From Myxococcota bacterium (GTDB taxonomy: Bacteria; Myxococcota_C; UBA6777), in the NCBI GenBank assembly GCA_023150835.1, contig JAKLKB010000051.1:1-49301 (forward strand): a stretch of 49,301 bases of DNA. The letters are read 5' to 3'. The translations under genes were made by a program, and so were the position numbers. Below the pieces are notes generated by a model. It searched no databases and was not told where the DNA came from. It was given only the letters and a program-made list of their open reading frames with translations. Position 1 is the stretch's first letter; each line of letters begins with the position of its first letter. This document shows positions 25,164-33,653 of this stretch, in pieces.

Positions 25164-27040
25164 GGTGTATCATCCTTTTTCTTGATCTCCCCATCCCGCT
25201 CTGGTTGCGATGGTTCGTGCGTCTCGGATGCAGAATATCTCTCTAATACGCTCAACGGCTCTGAGGCTTGAGCCTCGTCTGAGGTTTGGGATGGAGTGAA
25301 TTCTTCGATGAACGCGTCGGGGTCGTGGGGCGGTGGCGTGGTTTGGGTGAGGCTTCCGCGAGGCATGGTGTAACCATCGGGAGGTCGGATCGGTGGGAGG
25401 GCGGGTGGTTTTGGCGATGCCTCGGTGGGGATGGACGAGGGGGATTGTTCGGTGGCTGCGGATGAGAGGGATTGCTCGGCGACTGCGGTTTGCGGCAAGG
25501 GCGGGGCGGTGTGTGCAAAAAGGGCAGCGGTGAGTTCATTTTGAAGAAAGAGATCGCCTGCTTGTTGCTCTTGGGCTTGGGCTTCTTCGGGGGGCCGTTC
25601 GCTGGAAGAAGGCGTAAAGGGCGGAGGGAAGGGCATCACGTACGTTGTCGGATCAGGCGGAGGCGTTGGGGCGGGTGGAGTCGGTGGTGAGGGCGGAGTC
25701 GGTGGTGAGGGCGGAGTCGGTGGTGAGGGCGGATTGTCAGAGGAGTCGTTGCCTTTTCGGTTGCGCAAGAAGATCCGAGCAAAAGCGAGGCCGATCTCAA
25801 AGAGGATGTACATGGGCAGGGCCATGATCATGAGGTTTAACGGATCGCCTGTGGGGGTCAAGACCGAAGAGATGATGAGGATCAAGACAAAAGCGTGTCG
25901 GCGATATTGTGCGAGGAGTTCGGGGGGAGCGATGCCAAAGACGCCGAGCAAAAAGATCACCAAAGGCGTTTGAAAGACGATACCAAAACCGAGCAAAAAC
26001 CAAGAAGAGATGCCGAGGTAGGCTTGTAGGGTCAGGTTGGGTTTGAGTTGTCCCCACGCATCTTCGGAAGCATGGGGATAATCCCATTGGTAGCGGAGTT
26101 GAAAGCGTTGTGGAGACCCAGAGAATTGGAGGTCGATCGATTTTTGGCGCAAGAGAGATTGGACGGCTTGGAGCAGATCGACGCGCTTTGGATCGGTCGG
26201 AGGATAGAGGTTTTTGGCACGCAAGCGCAGGATCGGTTGGAGGGGGGGCTTTTTCGTCGAGGCTGCGGTGTTTTTGGAGGGGAGGGACGAGGGTTGGGAG
26301 TATTGTAGGCGTGTCGGAAGTGTCGGTAGGATGGGCGATTTGTGTGTGTGTGAAGTGGTCGGTTTGTACGTGGGCGGGGGGGCTGGTTTGTGTGTGGGTG
26401 TGGTGGTCGGGGGGCTTGGGAGCGTGGAAGTAGCGAAGAGTTGCTGGAGAGCGGGGAGATCGATCTGTAGCACAGGGCGTTTGGAGAGGGATTTGGTTTG
26501 CGGTGTGTGTTTGGGTGAGATGGGGATGGGAAGAAGTTCGAGAGTAAGTCCACCTTGACGGACGGGGGCAGCGGGCTGGGCTTGGAGTGGGCTGGCGTAG
26601 ATCAAGAGGAAGCGATAAGCCGAAGGGACGGCGATCTTGTAGGCAAAGGTTGCTCCCGCAGCGAAAAGCAAGATCGAGCTAGTGAGGACAGGCCCGATCA
26701 ATCGGCGTTCGTTGGGGTGGAGTCCGGGGGCGATAAACAGCCACGCTTGCCAGACCCAAACGGGGAAGGCAAAGAAGACTCCGGCAAAAAGGGCGATCTT
26801 GAAGGATTGAAAGAGAGGCTCGGTGAGAGAGAGGTAGTGGAGGTCGGGTTGGATGTTGGTTCCGGCGGTGGCTTCTTTGAGAGGCCCCATCAAGAAGCCG
26901 ATGATCTCTTTGGCGTAGGTGAAGCCAAAGATCGAGCAAAAGATCACTGCAAGCGAGGCGATCAGGAGGCGGGTACGGAGTTCTCCGAGATGTTGGGTAA
27001 AGGACATCTGGTGATCTTCGGCATGGAATGGTTTGGACAC
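25160..27040 (-). CDS. tatC: Twin-arginine translocase subunit TatC with a large periplasmic insertion and Pro-rich tail
   Basis: TatC is the Tat signal-peptide receptor in the inner membrane. The protein has 626 residues where ~250 is usual; it starts at GTG 27040 with AAGGA seven bases upstream. Core features are intact: HLGELRTRL (Glu20), membrane segments at ~24-42, 78-98, 115-138, 341-368, 382-395 and 401-420, and FIAPGLHPNERRL (Glu111). About 185 residues (150-335) are inserted between segments 3 and 4, in the second periplasmic loop. The insert has a Thr/Pro/Lys/His-rich part (~205-265) and a more ordered part (~270-335). Residues 430-626 are a cytoplasmic Pro-rich tail starting with PPSPPT repeats. 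It lies 15 bases after tatB. Confidence 0.93.
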   Translation of the reverse strand: MSKPFHAEDHQMSFTQHLGELRTRLLIASLAVIFCSIFGFTYAKEIIGFLMGPLKEATAGTNIQPDLHYLSLTEPLFQSFKIALFAGVFFAFPVWVWQAWLFIAPGLHPNERRLIGPVLTSSILLFAAGATFAYKIAVPSAYRFLLIYASPLQAQPAAPVRQGGLTLELLPIPISPKHTPQTKSLSKRPVLQIDLPALQQLFATSTLPSPPTTTPTHKPAPPPTYKPTTSHTHKSPILPTLPTRLQYSQPSSLPSKNTAASTKKPPLQPILRLRAKNLYPPTDPKRVDLLQAVQSLLRQKSIDLQFSGSPQRFQLRYQWDYPHASEDAWGQLKPNLTLQAYLGISSWFLLGFGIVFQTPLVIFLLGVFGIAPPELLAQYRRHAFVLILIISSVLTPTGDPLNLMIMALPMYILFEIGLAFARIFLRNRKGNDSSDNPPSPPTPPSPPTPPSPPTPPAPTPPPDPTTYVMPFPPPFTPSSSERPPEEAQAQEQQAGDLFLQNELTAALFAHTAPPLPQTAVAEQSLSSAATEQSPSSIPTEASPKPPALPPIRPPDGYTMPRGSLTQTTPPPHDPDAFIEEFTPSQTSDEAQASEPLSVLERYSASETHEPSQPERDGEIKKKDDTP

Positions 27041-27055
27041 GAGTGGATCCTTTGG

Positions 27056-27496
27056 TTATGCGTCGACTTTGCTGGATGGCTCGGAAGGATGGGAGGGCGT
27101 CGTTTCAAGGGAGGGAGAGAGTGTGGGCTGGGCGGCTCTGGCGGCATCGGAGGCATCGCCGCCACCGCACGTTGGATCGCCCATGATCGGTTCGGATTCT
27201 TGGGGAGGTTGCCAAGGGTCAAGGGATTGGTGGACTTGGTTTTGGAAGTCGCCAAGAGAATGTTGGACATCTTTGAGGGGGCCTTGGATCTCGGTTTCGA
27301 GTTCGTTTTTAAGGCGGTTGAGTTCTTCGCGTTCGAGTTCAAAGTTGATCGCATCTTTGACTTCTTGGGTGGCTCTGCGGACTTCGCGCATGGCTTTTCC
27401 CATCCATCGAGCAAACTCGGGTAGCTTGGAGGGACCGAGCAAAAGCAGGGCTGCCACCAAGATCAGGGTCATCTCCCAAACGCCGATATTGAACAT
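27056..27496 (-). CDS. tatB: Sec-independent translocase protein TatB
   Basis: This 146-residue protein has one N-terminal membrane helix (WEMTLILVAALLLLGPSKLP), the conserved hinge Gly-Pro, an amphipathic helix (FARWMGKAMREVRRATQEV) and a charged, then low-complexity tail. The helix carries a Glu near its N-terminal side (Glu8), as in TatB. TatA usually has a polar Gln or no Glu there, and the tail is longer than in TatA. Together with TatC it would form the Tat receptor complex. No separate tatA is seen in the window. Confidence 0.9.
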   Translation of the reverse strand: MFNIGVWEMTLILVAALLLLGPSKLPEFARWMGKAMREVRRATQEVKDAINFELEREELNRLKNELETEIQGPLKDVQHSLGDFQNQVHQSLDPWQPPQESEPIMGDPTCGGGDASDAARAAQPTLSPSLETTPSHPSEPSSKVDA

Positions 27497-27645
27497 TCTT
27501 CATCATCCCTGTGTTGTGTGTTTGCGAGGCCATCGGACTACGTTGGCGCGCAATGTAATGGCATCCTTGACGCGGCGCAAAGGAAAATCAAGCCCTCGTG
27601 CATGAACTTTATCAAAAAAGACGGACTGTTGGGGGATTTGAGTCG

Positions 27646-28215
27646 TTAAGGAAGTGACAGGCGGGGAGGAGCGAAGGGGCAAAAAGAGGCGGGTTGGTGA
27701 AAGTCGGGTTGCGCAGAAGGGGTAGGAAAAGCCGAAAGATAGCGGCGTTTGGGGGGAGCGTTGTGGATAGCATAAGCGTTCCATGTCCAAGGCTGTGGGG
27801 GAAAGTAGTTGTGTAAAACACGGGCGTGGCCGATCCATCGGCCATTTTGGATTTCAAGAGAATAATCGCAAGGGATCTGTTGGGTTTGTATCGTGCGGAT
27901 AGCGGAGAGTTGGAGCAGGAGATGGTGTCCGTGTGGGCCGAATTCCATTTCCAGATAAGGCCATCCTTCGGCGGTTTGTGGTCCTGCAACAAAGATCTCG
28001 ACGACTTCATGTTCCCATAGGCGGGGGGTGGGGCCGATCGGATGGGAAGGCGGAGGATCGTTGTAAAAAGGCGCATGCCAGACAAATTGGACTTGTGTGG
28101 GATCGTCCCACGCAAACACGGCGATGTGTTCGTGGGGCGGGAGTGGTTGGGCGTCCCATGTGGATTGGAGGCGGAGGGTGAGGGCGTCTTGGGGCGGATG
28201 GGGGATTGGTGACAT
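27646..28215 (-). CDS. UPF0462/C4orf33-like, CBM9-like protein
   Basis: The product of 189 residues starts at ATG 28215 (AGGAG six bases upstream). It contains LWEHEVVEIFVAG, YLEMEFGPHGHHLLLQL and a WIGHARVLHNYFPP stretch. These resemble the DOMON/CBM9-like fold of UPF0462 (C4orf33) proteins, found in scattered bacteria and eukaryotes with no known function. No signal peptide is visible, so the protein is probably cytoplasmic. Confidence 0.7.
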   Translation of the reverse strand: MSPIPHPPQDALTLRLQSTWDAQPLPPHEHIAVFAWDDPTQVQFVWHAPFYNDPPPSHPIGPTPRLWEHEVVEIFVAGPQTAEGWPYLEMEFGPHGHHLLLQLSAIRTIQTQQIPCDYSLEIQNGRWIGHARVLHNYFPPQPWTWNAYAIHNAPPKRRYLSAFPTPSAQPDFHQPASFCPFAPPRLSLP

Positions 28216-28502
28216 GAAATTCTCCTTGGGGATAAGGCCGATGTTGCGGTCTGTTTGAGCGTCGAAGCGTGTGAAAAAGGCGATAAGTCGAGCAACAAAG
28301 AGGTCGGATGTTTCGGTTTTGTTGTGGGTCACAAGTTCGAGGGGGATTTGCGTTGAGGTTCGGAAGTGATCGCTTTGCGGTTGTGCGTGTGAGGTGGTGT
28401 GTGTTAGAGGATGAGGTTGGGATCACGGCCTCGGCTTGGCAAGGTTGTATGCGTCGAGAGCGACGGGAACGGCAAAGACGGGCAGAGAAAGGAACAACAG
28501 AG

Positions 28503-29546
28503 ATGGCGTATCGTGTGGGTATGGTGTGGGATTCGGCGTTTTTGCAGCACGACGCAGGAGAAGGGCATCCAGAACGAGCAGAGCGTTTGGTGGCGATCCG
28601 CGAAGCGTTGATCGAAGAAGGGATGTGGGAGCGTTTTGTACAAGTCCCTACACGCGAAGCGACCCGTGAGGAGTTGTTGCGTTGCCATACCGCAGAGCAC
28701 ATCGATCAAGTGATGGCAGCGCGAGGCCGAAGCCATGTGAGTTTCGATCCCGACACGCACGCTTCTTTGGGTACGGTGCCAGCGGCGTTGCGTGCGGCGG
28801 GGGGCTCGATGGATCTTGCGCGTGCGGTGTGGCGTCGCGAAGTCGAACGCGGCATGGCGTTGGTGCGCCCGCCCGGGCATCATGCCGAACGCGACAAGGC
28901 GATGGGGTTTTGTTTTTTGGGTAACGTTGCTTTGGCTGCGCGTGCGTTGATGGCCGAAGAAGGCGCAACACGCGTGATGATCGTGGATTGGGATGTGCAT
29001 CACGGCAATGGAACGCAACACATCCTCGAAGACGATCCGCGTGTGTTGTTTGTGTCGTTGCACCAGTATCCGTTTTATCCGGGTACGGGAGCGCTCGAAG
29101 AAGTGGGCGTGGGGCGAGCCAAAGGACACACCGTCAATTTGCCTCTTCCGATGGGCATGAGCGATCACGACTATCGTCTGCTGTTTCAATCGTGGATCGT
29201 GCCGATCGCGGAGCAATTTGAGCCAGAGATGATCTTGATATCCGCAGGTTACGATGCGCATCGCCGCGATCCGTTGGCGATGATGCGCCTGAGTACGGGG
29301 GGATTTGCTTCGATGGCATACGATCTGTGTGCGGTGGCGGAGCGTCTGTGTGGGGGACGGATCGCGGCCTTTTTGGAGGGAGGATACGATCTCGAAGGCT
29401 TGTCTTCTTCGGTGGTTGCGACGCTGCGCGTGTTTTTAGGAGATGATGTCGATCTGTCGGGTGAGCCGCAGCTTGCGGGGGCGGCATCGCGTGCTGTGCT
29501 GGAGGCAAGCAAGGCCCTGTTGGCGGTGTACGGCTTCAAAGGCTAA
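28503..29546 (+). CDS. Histone deacetylase family protein (acetoin utilisation AcuC-like amidohydrolase)
   Basis: This zinc-dependent deacetylase has 347 residues from ATG 28503 behind AAGGA. Typical motifs in order: HDAGEGHPERAERL (~15-28), RPPGHHAERDKAMGFCFLGNVA (active-site His pair; about 22 residues), IVDWDVHHGNGTQ (zinc ligands Asp and His), ISAGYDAHRRDPLA (third ligand Asp) and FLEGGYDL near the end. Bacterial members remove acetyl groups from polyamines, lysines or other amines. The genuine substrate cannot be read from the sequence. Confidence 0.93.
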   Translation: MAYRVGMVWDSAFLQHDAGEGHPERAERLVAIREALIEEGMWERFVQVPTREATREELLRCHTAEHIDQVMAARGRSHVSFDPDTHASLGTVPAALRAAGGSMDLARAVWRREVERGMALVRPPGHHAERDKAMGFCFLGNVALAARALMAEEGATRVMIVDWDVHHGNGTQHILEDDPRVLFVSLHQYPFYPGTGALEEVGVGRAKGHTVNLPLPMGMSDHDYRLLFQSWIVPIAEQFEPEMILISAGYDAHRRDPLAMMRLSTGGFASMAYDLCAVAERLCGGRIAAFLEGGYDLEGLSSSVVATLRVFLGDDVDLSGEPQLAGAASRAVLEASKALLAVYGFKG

Positions 29547-29608
29547 GCACCGAAGGTTGTTCTCCCGAAGTATCGGTAGTTTTGGAGCGGAGCAGGGAGA
29601 AGTGTTTC

Positions 29609-31576
29609 ATGTGGATGGATCGGCTCGGTTGGTTGGCGTTTGCGTTGCCGTTCGGCTTTTGGCTGTGGATGGCGGGCGCTTCTCCTGAAGGAGTGGATGC
29701 TCCGGGTGTGGTGGCTGCGACCTATTCGTTGCGCGAGACGCACCCGATGGGTGGGCCGTTGGCGTTGATGTTGGGGCATGGGTTTACGTTGTTGCCGCTG
29801 GGCTCTCTTTCGTTTCGGATGACGGCCGCTTCTGCTTTTTTTTTGGCGGTTGCTGCGTGGCTGTCTTTTCAAGCGGGTGTGCATTTGTTGGTGTTGTTGT
29901 TTGGATCCGAAGGGCGAGGAGTTTTGGGGCGGTGGATGGTGTTGTGTGGGGTGGTGGGGGGGATGGGTTCTGTGGCGGTTTGTATGCAGGCGAATCATCC
30001 GGGTTTTGTTGCGCTGTATGTGATGTTGTTGTGTGCGGCGTGGGAGCGCAGTCTGGCGTGGTGGCTGTTGCCTGAGCCGTTGCGCATCGCACGAGGGGGA
30101 GGGCTGGCCGTTGTTTTTTTTGGTTTGGCCTTGGCGATGTTTCCGTGGCTCTCGGTGGGGTATGCCTGTGGGGGAGTTCTGCTGTGCTGGGGCAGACGAA
30201 GTCGCTTGCGTTGGGGGGATGTGTGTGTGGGCATCGGCTTGTTGCTGGTGGGATTCAGTAGCTTTCTGTATCTGCCTGTGCGAACATCGCAAAATTGGGC
30301 TGCTGCGTTGCAGACACCGGCGCCTTTCGGGCCGAGAGCGCACAACAGCCCGTCCTTTTCGGTGCGAACAGAGCCGCTCGTTTCATCACAAGCCGCTTTT
30401 CAGGAGATATCTTTGGGTGAGACAAAGCGCAAAGAGAGGTCCCCGGAGGGTTGGGCTGTTTGGCAACGTGCGTGGCGGATGGGTGGATGGTTTTTTTCTC
30501 AAGCGGGCGGGTTGCTTTTTCTCTTGGGTTTTGTGGGATGGTGTGTGGCTTGGGCAAGAGGGCGGAGCGTTGGGGCGGCCTTGTGGGTGTGGTGCATGGT
30601 GGGGCTGTGGGCAGCGTGGATGACAGGAGCTTCTTTGGAAGAGGTATCTTCACGAGGTCTGTTCATCCCGTCGTTGTTGGTGTTGGGGTGGTTTGTGGCG
30701 ATCGCTTTGTTTTGGTTTGCGCAGCATTGGGGGCGTCGGTGGATGGCGGTGGCTGGGTGTGTTCTTTTGATATCGGGGTGGGGGCTACATCTTTTTCCTT
30801 GCTCGTCTTGCGAGCGGGGGATCGGGCGTGTCTTGTTTCCTGTGGCATCGGCCTCACAGAAAGGAGGCTGTTGTCGCCCACGAGACACACAGACGTCTTT
30901 GTTGTGGAGCGAACTCATGGAGGAGTTGCTTCCGCGAGATGCGCTGGTGCTCACCCGAGAAGCCCATCACACGGTCTTGTTGTTGTATCGGCAAGTGATC
31001 GAGCGGCAACGCCCGGATGTGACCTACATTCCGCGTGATCTGCGCAATACACCACACTTTGTTCGGGCGCGTCTTTTGCGAACGGCTCCGCCCTTGCGTC
31101 TGCTGCGACGGCTCCAAGAGCGAGACCCTTTGCGCCTGTTTGATGAACTGCGAGACATCGCAGAAGGGCGTCCCGTTTGTTTGGAGTGGTTTGAAGACCT
31201 GCCCGAATGGATCGCTCAAACAGCCTATCCAACGGGCTTGTTGTTCACATGGGATCCTGAGAATCCTGTACCCCGCGATGCTCGTGGACGTGCCGAAGAC
31301 GACGAGCGGATGGCCGAGCAACAGCGGCGCTTTTGGCAAGAAGCTTATGCCTTGTTGGGATCGGCGTGGGTATCCAACGCCTTGTTGCGAGAACGGTTGC
31401 AGTCGACACACCTCCTTCATGCCCAAGCTTACCTTCAAAGCGGGCGTTGGCGTGCTGCCAAACAAGAGATCGTGTATGCGTTGCGTTGGCAAGGCCATGA
31501 ACAAAAGCTTCGTGCTTTGCAAAAACGCTTGCAACCTCACCTTGATACCCTCGGACCGTTGCCGTCACGCAAGTGA
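29609..31576 (+). CDS. DUF2723 multi-span membrane protein
   Basis: This 655-residue protein opens with a hydrophobic segment and the DUF2723 signature: VDAPGVVAATYSL followed by THPMGGPLALMLGHGFTLLPLGS. About ten membrane spans lie in the first ~420 residues. The remaining ~230 residues are soluble, with LPRDALVLTREAHHTVLLLYRQVI and a helical C-terminal domain resembling TPR-type repeats. DUF2723 proteins are distant relatives of protein O-mannosyltransferases (GT-C fold), so a glycosyl-transfer role at the membrane is plausible. A TTG at 29582 is another possible start, but ATG 29609 has GGAG nine bases upstream. It follows the deacetylase gene after 62 bases. Confidence 0.82.
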   Translation: MWMDRLGWLAFALPFGFWLWMAGASPEGVDAPGVVAATYSLRETHPMGGPLALMLGHGFTLLPLGSLSFRMTAASAFFLAVAAWLSFQAGVHLLVLLFGSEGRGVLGRWMVLCGVVGGMGSVAVCMQANHPGFVALYVMLLCAAWERSLAWWLLPEPLRIARGGGLAVVFFGLALAMFPWLSVGYACGGVLLCWGRRSRLRWGDVCVGIGLLLVGFSSFLYLPVRTSQNWAAALQTPAPFGPRAHNSPSFSVRTEPLVSSQAAFQEISLGETKRKERSPEGWAVWQRAWRMGGWFFSQAGGLLFLLGFVGWCVAWARGRSVGAALWVWCMVGLWAAWMTGASLEEVSSRGLFIPSLLVLGWFVAIALFWFAQHWGRRWMAVAGCVLLISGWGLHLFPCSSCERGIGRVLFPVASASQKGGCCRPRDTQTSLLWSELMEELLPRDALVLTREAHHTVLLLYRQVIERQRPDVTYIPRDLRNTPHFVRARLLRTAPPLRLLRRLQERDPLRLFDELRDIAEGRPVCLEWFEDLPEWIAQTAYPTGLLFTWDPENPVPRDARGRAEDDERMAEQQRRFWQEAYALLGSAWVSNALLRERLQSTHLLHAQAYLQSGRWRAAKQEIVYALRWQGHEQKLRALQKRLQPHLDTLGPLPSRK

Positions 31577-31592
31577 TCGGGCGAAACGAAGA

Positions 31593-31621
31593 TTGACTTT
31601 TGCGGGATTCTTCGCTAGAAT
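31593..31621 (+). promoter_or_regulatory. Near-consensus sigma-70 promoter
   Basis: TTGACT (31593-31598) and TAGAAT (31616-31621) are separated by exactly 17 bases. The start codon of the zinc-ribbon gene is 75 bases downstream. It is the closest promoter match noticed in the window. Confidence 0.75.
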
Positions 31622-31696
31622 GCCGCCTCGCTGCCGCACGCATTGCGGCACCCAAAGATGTATTGTATCTGCGCGAAAGAGCGAAGGAGCAAAGGA

Positions 31697-32164
31697 ATGG
31701 CAACCGCAACCACAGCCTACAAGGCTGGAGACGAGGTTATGTCTTGGTGTACCAAGTGCAAGGAGATGCACCTCCATCACGTGAAGGCTGTGGGCGCCGA
31801 TGGAGTCCCTGCGCGTGTCATCTGCACTTGTTCAGAAAAACGAGAACGCAACTTTCGCCCTGATCCTCCAAAAGCCGCAGGTGAAAAACGCTCGTCCAGT
31901 TCGTCTTCCTCCGCTGCTGCGGCTCCCAAACGCGCCTCGAAAAAAGTCGTCGAATCTCCCCAAGTCCAGTGGCAAAAACTGATCGATGGAACCAACCGAG
32001 AAAAATCCCGCACCTACGAGATGAATGCGCAGTTTGCGCAAGGTGACCTGCTCGATCATAGCAAGTTCGGTCCCGGCGTCGTGACGGAGCTTTTGGACGC
32101 GCACAAGATGGTTGTCGTGTTTGAAGACAAAACACGCATCATGATCTTTAACAAGCACCATTAA
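31697..32164 (+). CDS. Small zinc-ribbon plus SH3-like (CarD/UvrD-tail type) protein
   Basis: This 155-residue protein starts at ATG 31697, with AGGAG upstream. The first 45 residues hold a probable zinc ribbon: WCTKCKEMH and VICTCS give four cysteines. A Ser/Ala/Lys-rich linker follows. The C-terminal ~55 residues contain GDLLDHSKFGPGVVTELLD and MVVVFEDKTRIMIF, the small beta-barrel found at the end of UvrD/PcrA helicases and in CarD-like factors, which contacts RNA polymerase or other proteins. A strong promoter upstream suggests abundant expression. A transcription-associated role is inferred. Confidence 0.75.
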   Translation: MATATTAYKAGDEVMSWCTKCKEMHLHHVKAVGADGVPARVICTCSEKRERNFRPDPPKAAGEKRSSSSSSSAAAAPKRASKKVVESPQVQWQKLIDGTNREKSRTYEMNAQFAQGDLLDHSKFGPGVVTELLDAHKMVVVFEDKTRIMIFNKHH

Positions 32165-32344
32165 TGGGCGCTTTTCTTCTCCTGCCCTTTTCTTCTTGCC
32201 GCTCAACATACGCCCACCACCTGCGTTTGAACCGAATCATCGGGCCATTTGGAGGGAGGGCAGATCTTCTCGCTTGTTTTTCCTTCCATGCCTGTTGGCT
32301 TGCTTGTTTTCTTCTCGCCATCGCGAACCAAAAGAGGCCTGATC

Positions 32345-33634
32345 ATGGACGTTTGCCGTGTGGTGTTGTGGGGACTTGTGTTTTGGATGGGTTTGATCGC
32401 ATGCGAGCGAACCCCCCGTGAGTCTTCGCTCACCCCCACCCCAACCCAAAGCCCCGTGTTGGCTTGGATCGGAAATCAACCCCTCTACGAAAAAGATTTT
32501 CTTGCGCGTTATCGAGCAGCGGGTTCGCCGATGGAGCCTGCTGCTTTTTTGCAAGCACTCCTCGACGAAGAGATATTGTGGCGAGAATCCGTCGAACGGG
32601 GACTTTTGACTTCACGACAAGTTCGCGAACAAACACAAAAGATGCAGATCTTGCAGTTGCTCAAATTAGGATTCGAGCAAGAGCACAACCCGCGTTCGAT
32701 CCCCGCAGGGCTTGTGCTTGACGTGTACAACGCACGCTTGCCTGAATTCGTGAAGCCTGTGTTGTTGCGGACAGTTCATCTGCTCGCTGAACGCCCCAAG
32801 CATCCATCGCATCAACGCAAACGTCGTGGGGTGCCGCTTCCTCCCATCCCACCCGCCGAACAAGCGATCCTTGAGGCCGAGTTTCATCGACGCACAGATA
32901 TCTTACGAAAGGTTCTTCTGTCGCTGCGGGCTGCGAAGGCCCGAACCAAGGCCGACTTTGAACGGGTGGTGCGGCCTTTTCTTCAAGAACACAACCGTCC
33001 TCATCCCTCGCTGATCCAAGTGGGGCAGACGCTACGGTCCGCTTTAGAACTCGATCCCAAGATGACAAGCGCAGCGATGTTGCCCTTGTTTCGGGAGTTG
33101 TTGCATCGAGTGCCTCAGGAGATTCTTTGTACTGCTTGCCCAGAAGCACGAAAACTTTTGGGCGGGTGGAAAGGAGAGAAGGGGCCGCAATTCTATCAGC
33201 CGATGTCGCCATCGACCCGCCGTTACCTTCTCCACTTTGCGCAACGCTTTCGGACGCGCCCCCAAACCGCCTTGCGCTACGAAGAGATCCCGCCTTTTCC
33301 TGAGCGCGAAACCAACGGCTTTTTCAACGTCGTACGGCCCTTTGCGAAGGCAGCCTACACCCTCAAGGACGGCGAGATCTCGGGCCTTGTCGAGACTTCT
33401 TTTGGGAACCACCTGATCTTGCGCCTTGGGAGTTCACCGCCAGAAACAAAGACCTACGCAGAAGTCGAGGGCTTGTTGCGCAAAGAGATCTACGAGCTAC
33501 AAAAGAAAGAGATGTTCCAACATTGGCTCAATCGGCTGCTGGCCAATCACCACGCCAAGATCTTTCCCAAACGCTTGGAGAAGATCGAAAGATTATCAAG
33601 TAAGGGATCTCCACCACAGTCCCGAAAGCCTTAG
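32345..33634 (+). CDS. Lipoprotein of the PpiC/SurA peptidyl-prolyl isomerase type
   Basis: This 429-residue protein begins at ATG 32345. A hydrophobic segment ends in GLIAC (Cys20), so it is a lipoprotein. The N-terminal domain (VLAWIGNQPLYEKDF, FLQALLDEEILWRESVERGLL) is the SurA-N-like chaperone region. A parvulin domain occupies about residues 160-385, ending with AAYTLKDGEISGLVETSFGNHLILRL, the most conserved part of PpiC domains. The parvulin fold appears stretched by an insertion of about 80 residues around 185-330. It probably assists folding of outer-membrane proteins in the periplasm. Confidence 0.85.
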   Translation: MDVCRVVLWGLVFWMGLIACERTPRESSLTPTPTQSPVLAWIGNQPLYEKDFLARYRAAGSPMEPAAFLQALLDEEILWRESVERGLLTSRQVREQTQKMQILQLLKLGFEQEHNPRSIPAGLVLDVYNARLPEFVKPVLLRTVHLLAERPKHPSHQRKRRGVPLPPIPPAEQAILEAEFHRRTDILRKVLLSLRAAKARTKADFERVVRPFLQEHNRPHPSLIQVGQTLRSALELDPKMTSAAMLPLFRELLHRVPQEILCTACPEARKLLGGWKGEKGPQFYQPMSPSTRRYLLHFAQRFRTRPQTALRYEEIPPFPERETNGFFNVVRPFAKAAYTLKDGEISGLVETSFGNHLILRLGSSPPETKTYAEVEGLLRKEIYELQKKEMFQHWLNRLLANHHAKIFPKRLEKIERLSSKGSPPQSRKP

Positions 33635-33653
33635 AGAAAGAAAGATATCTTTG

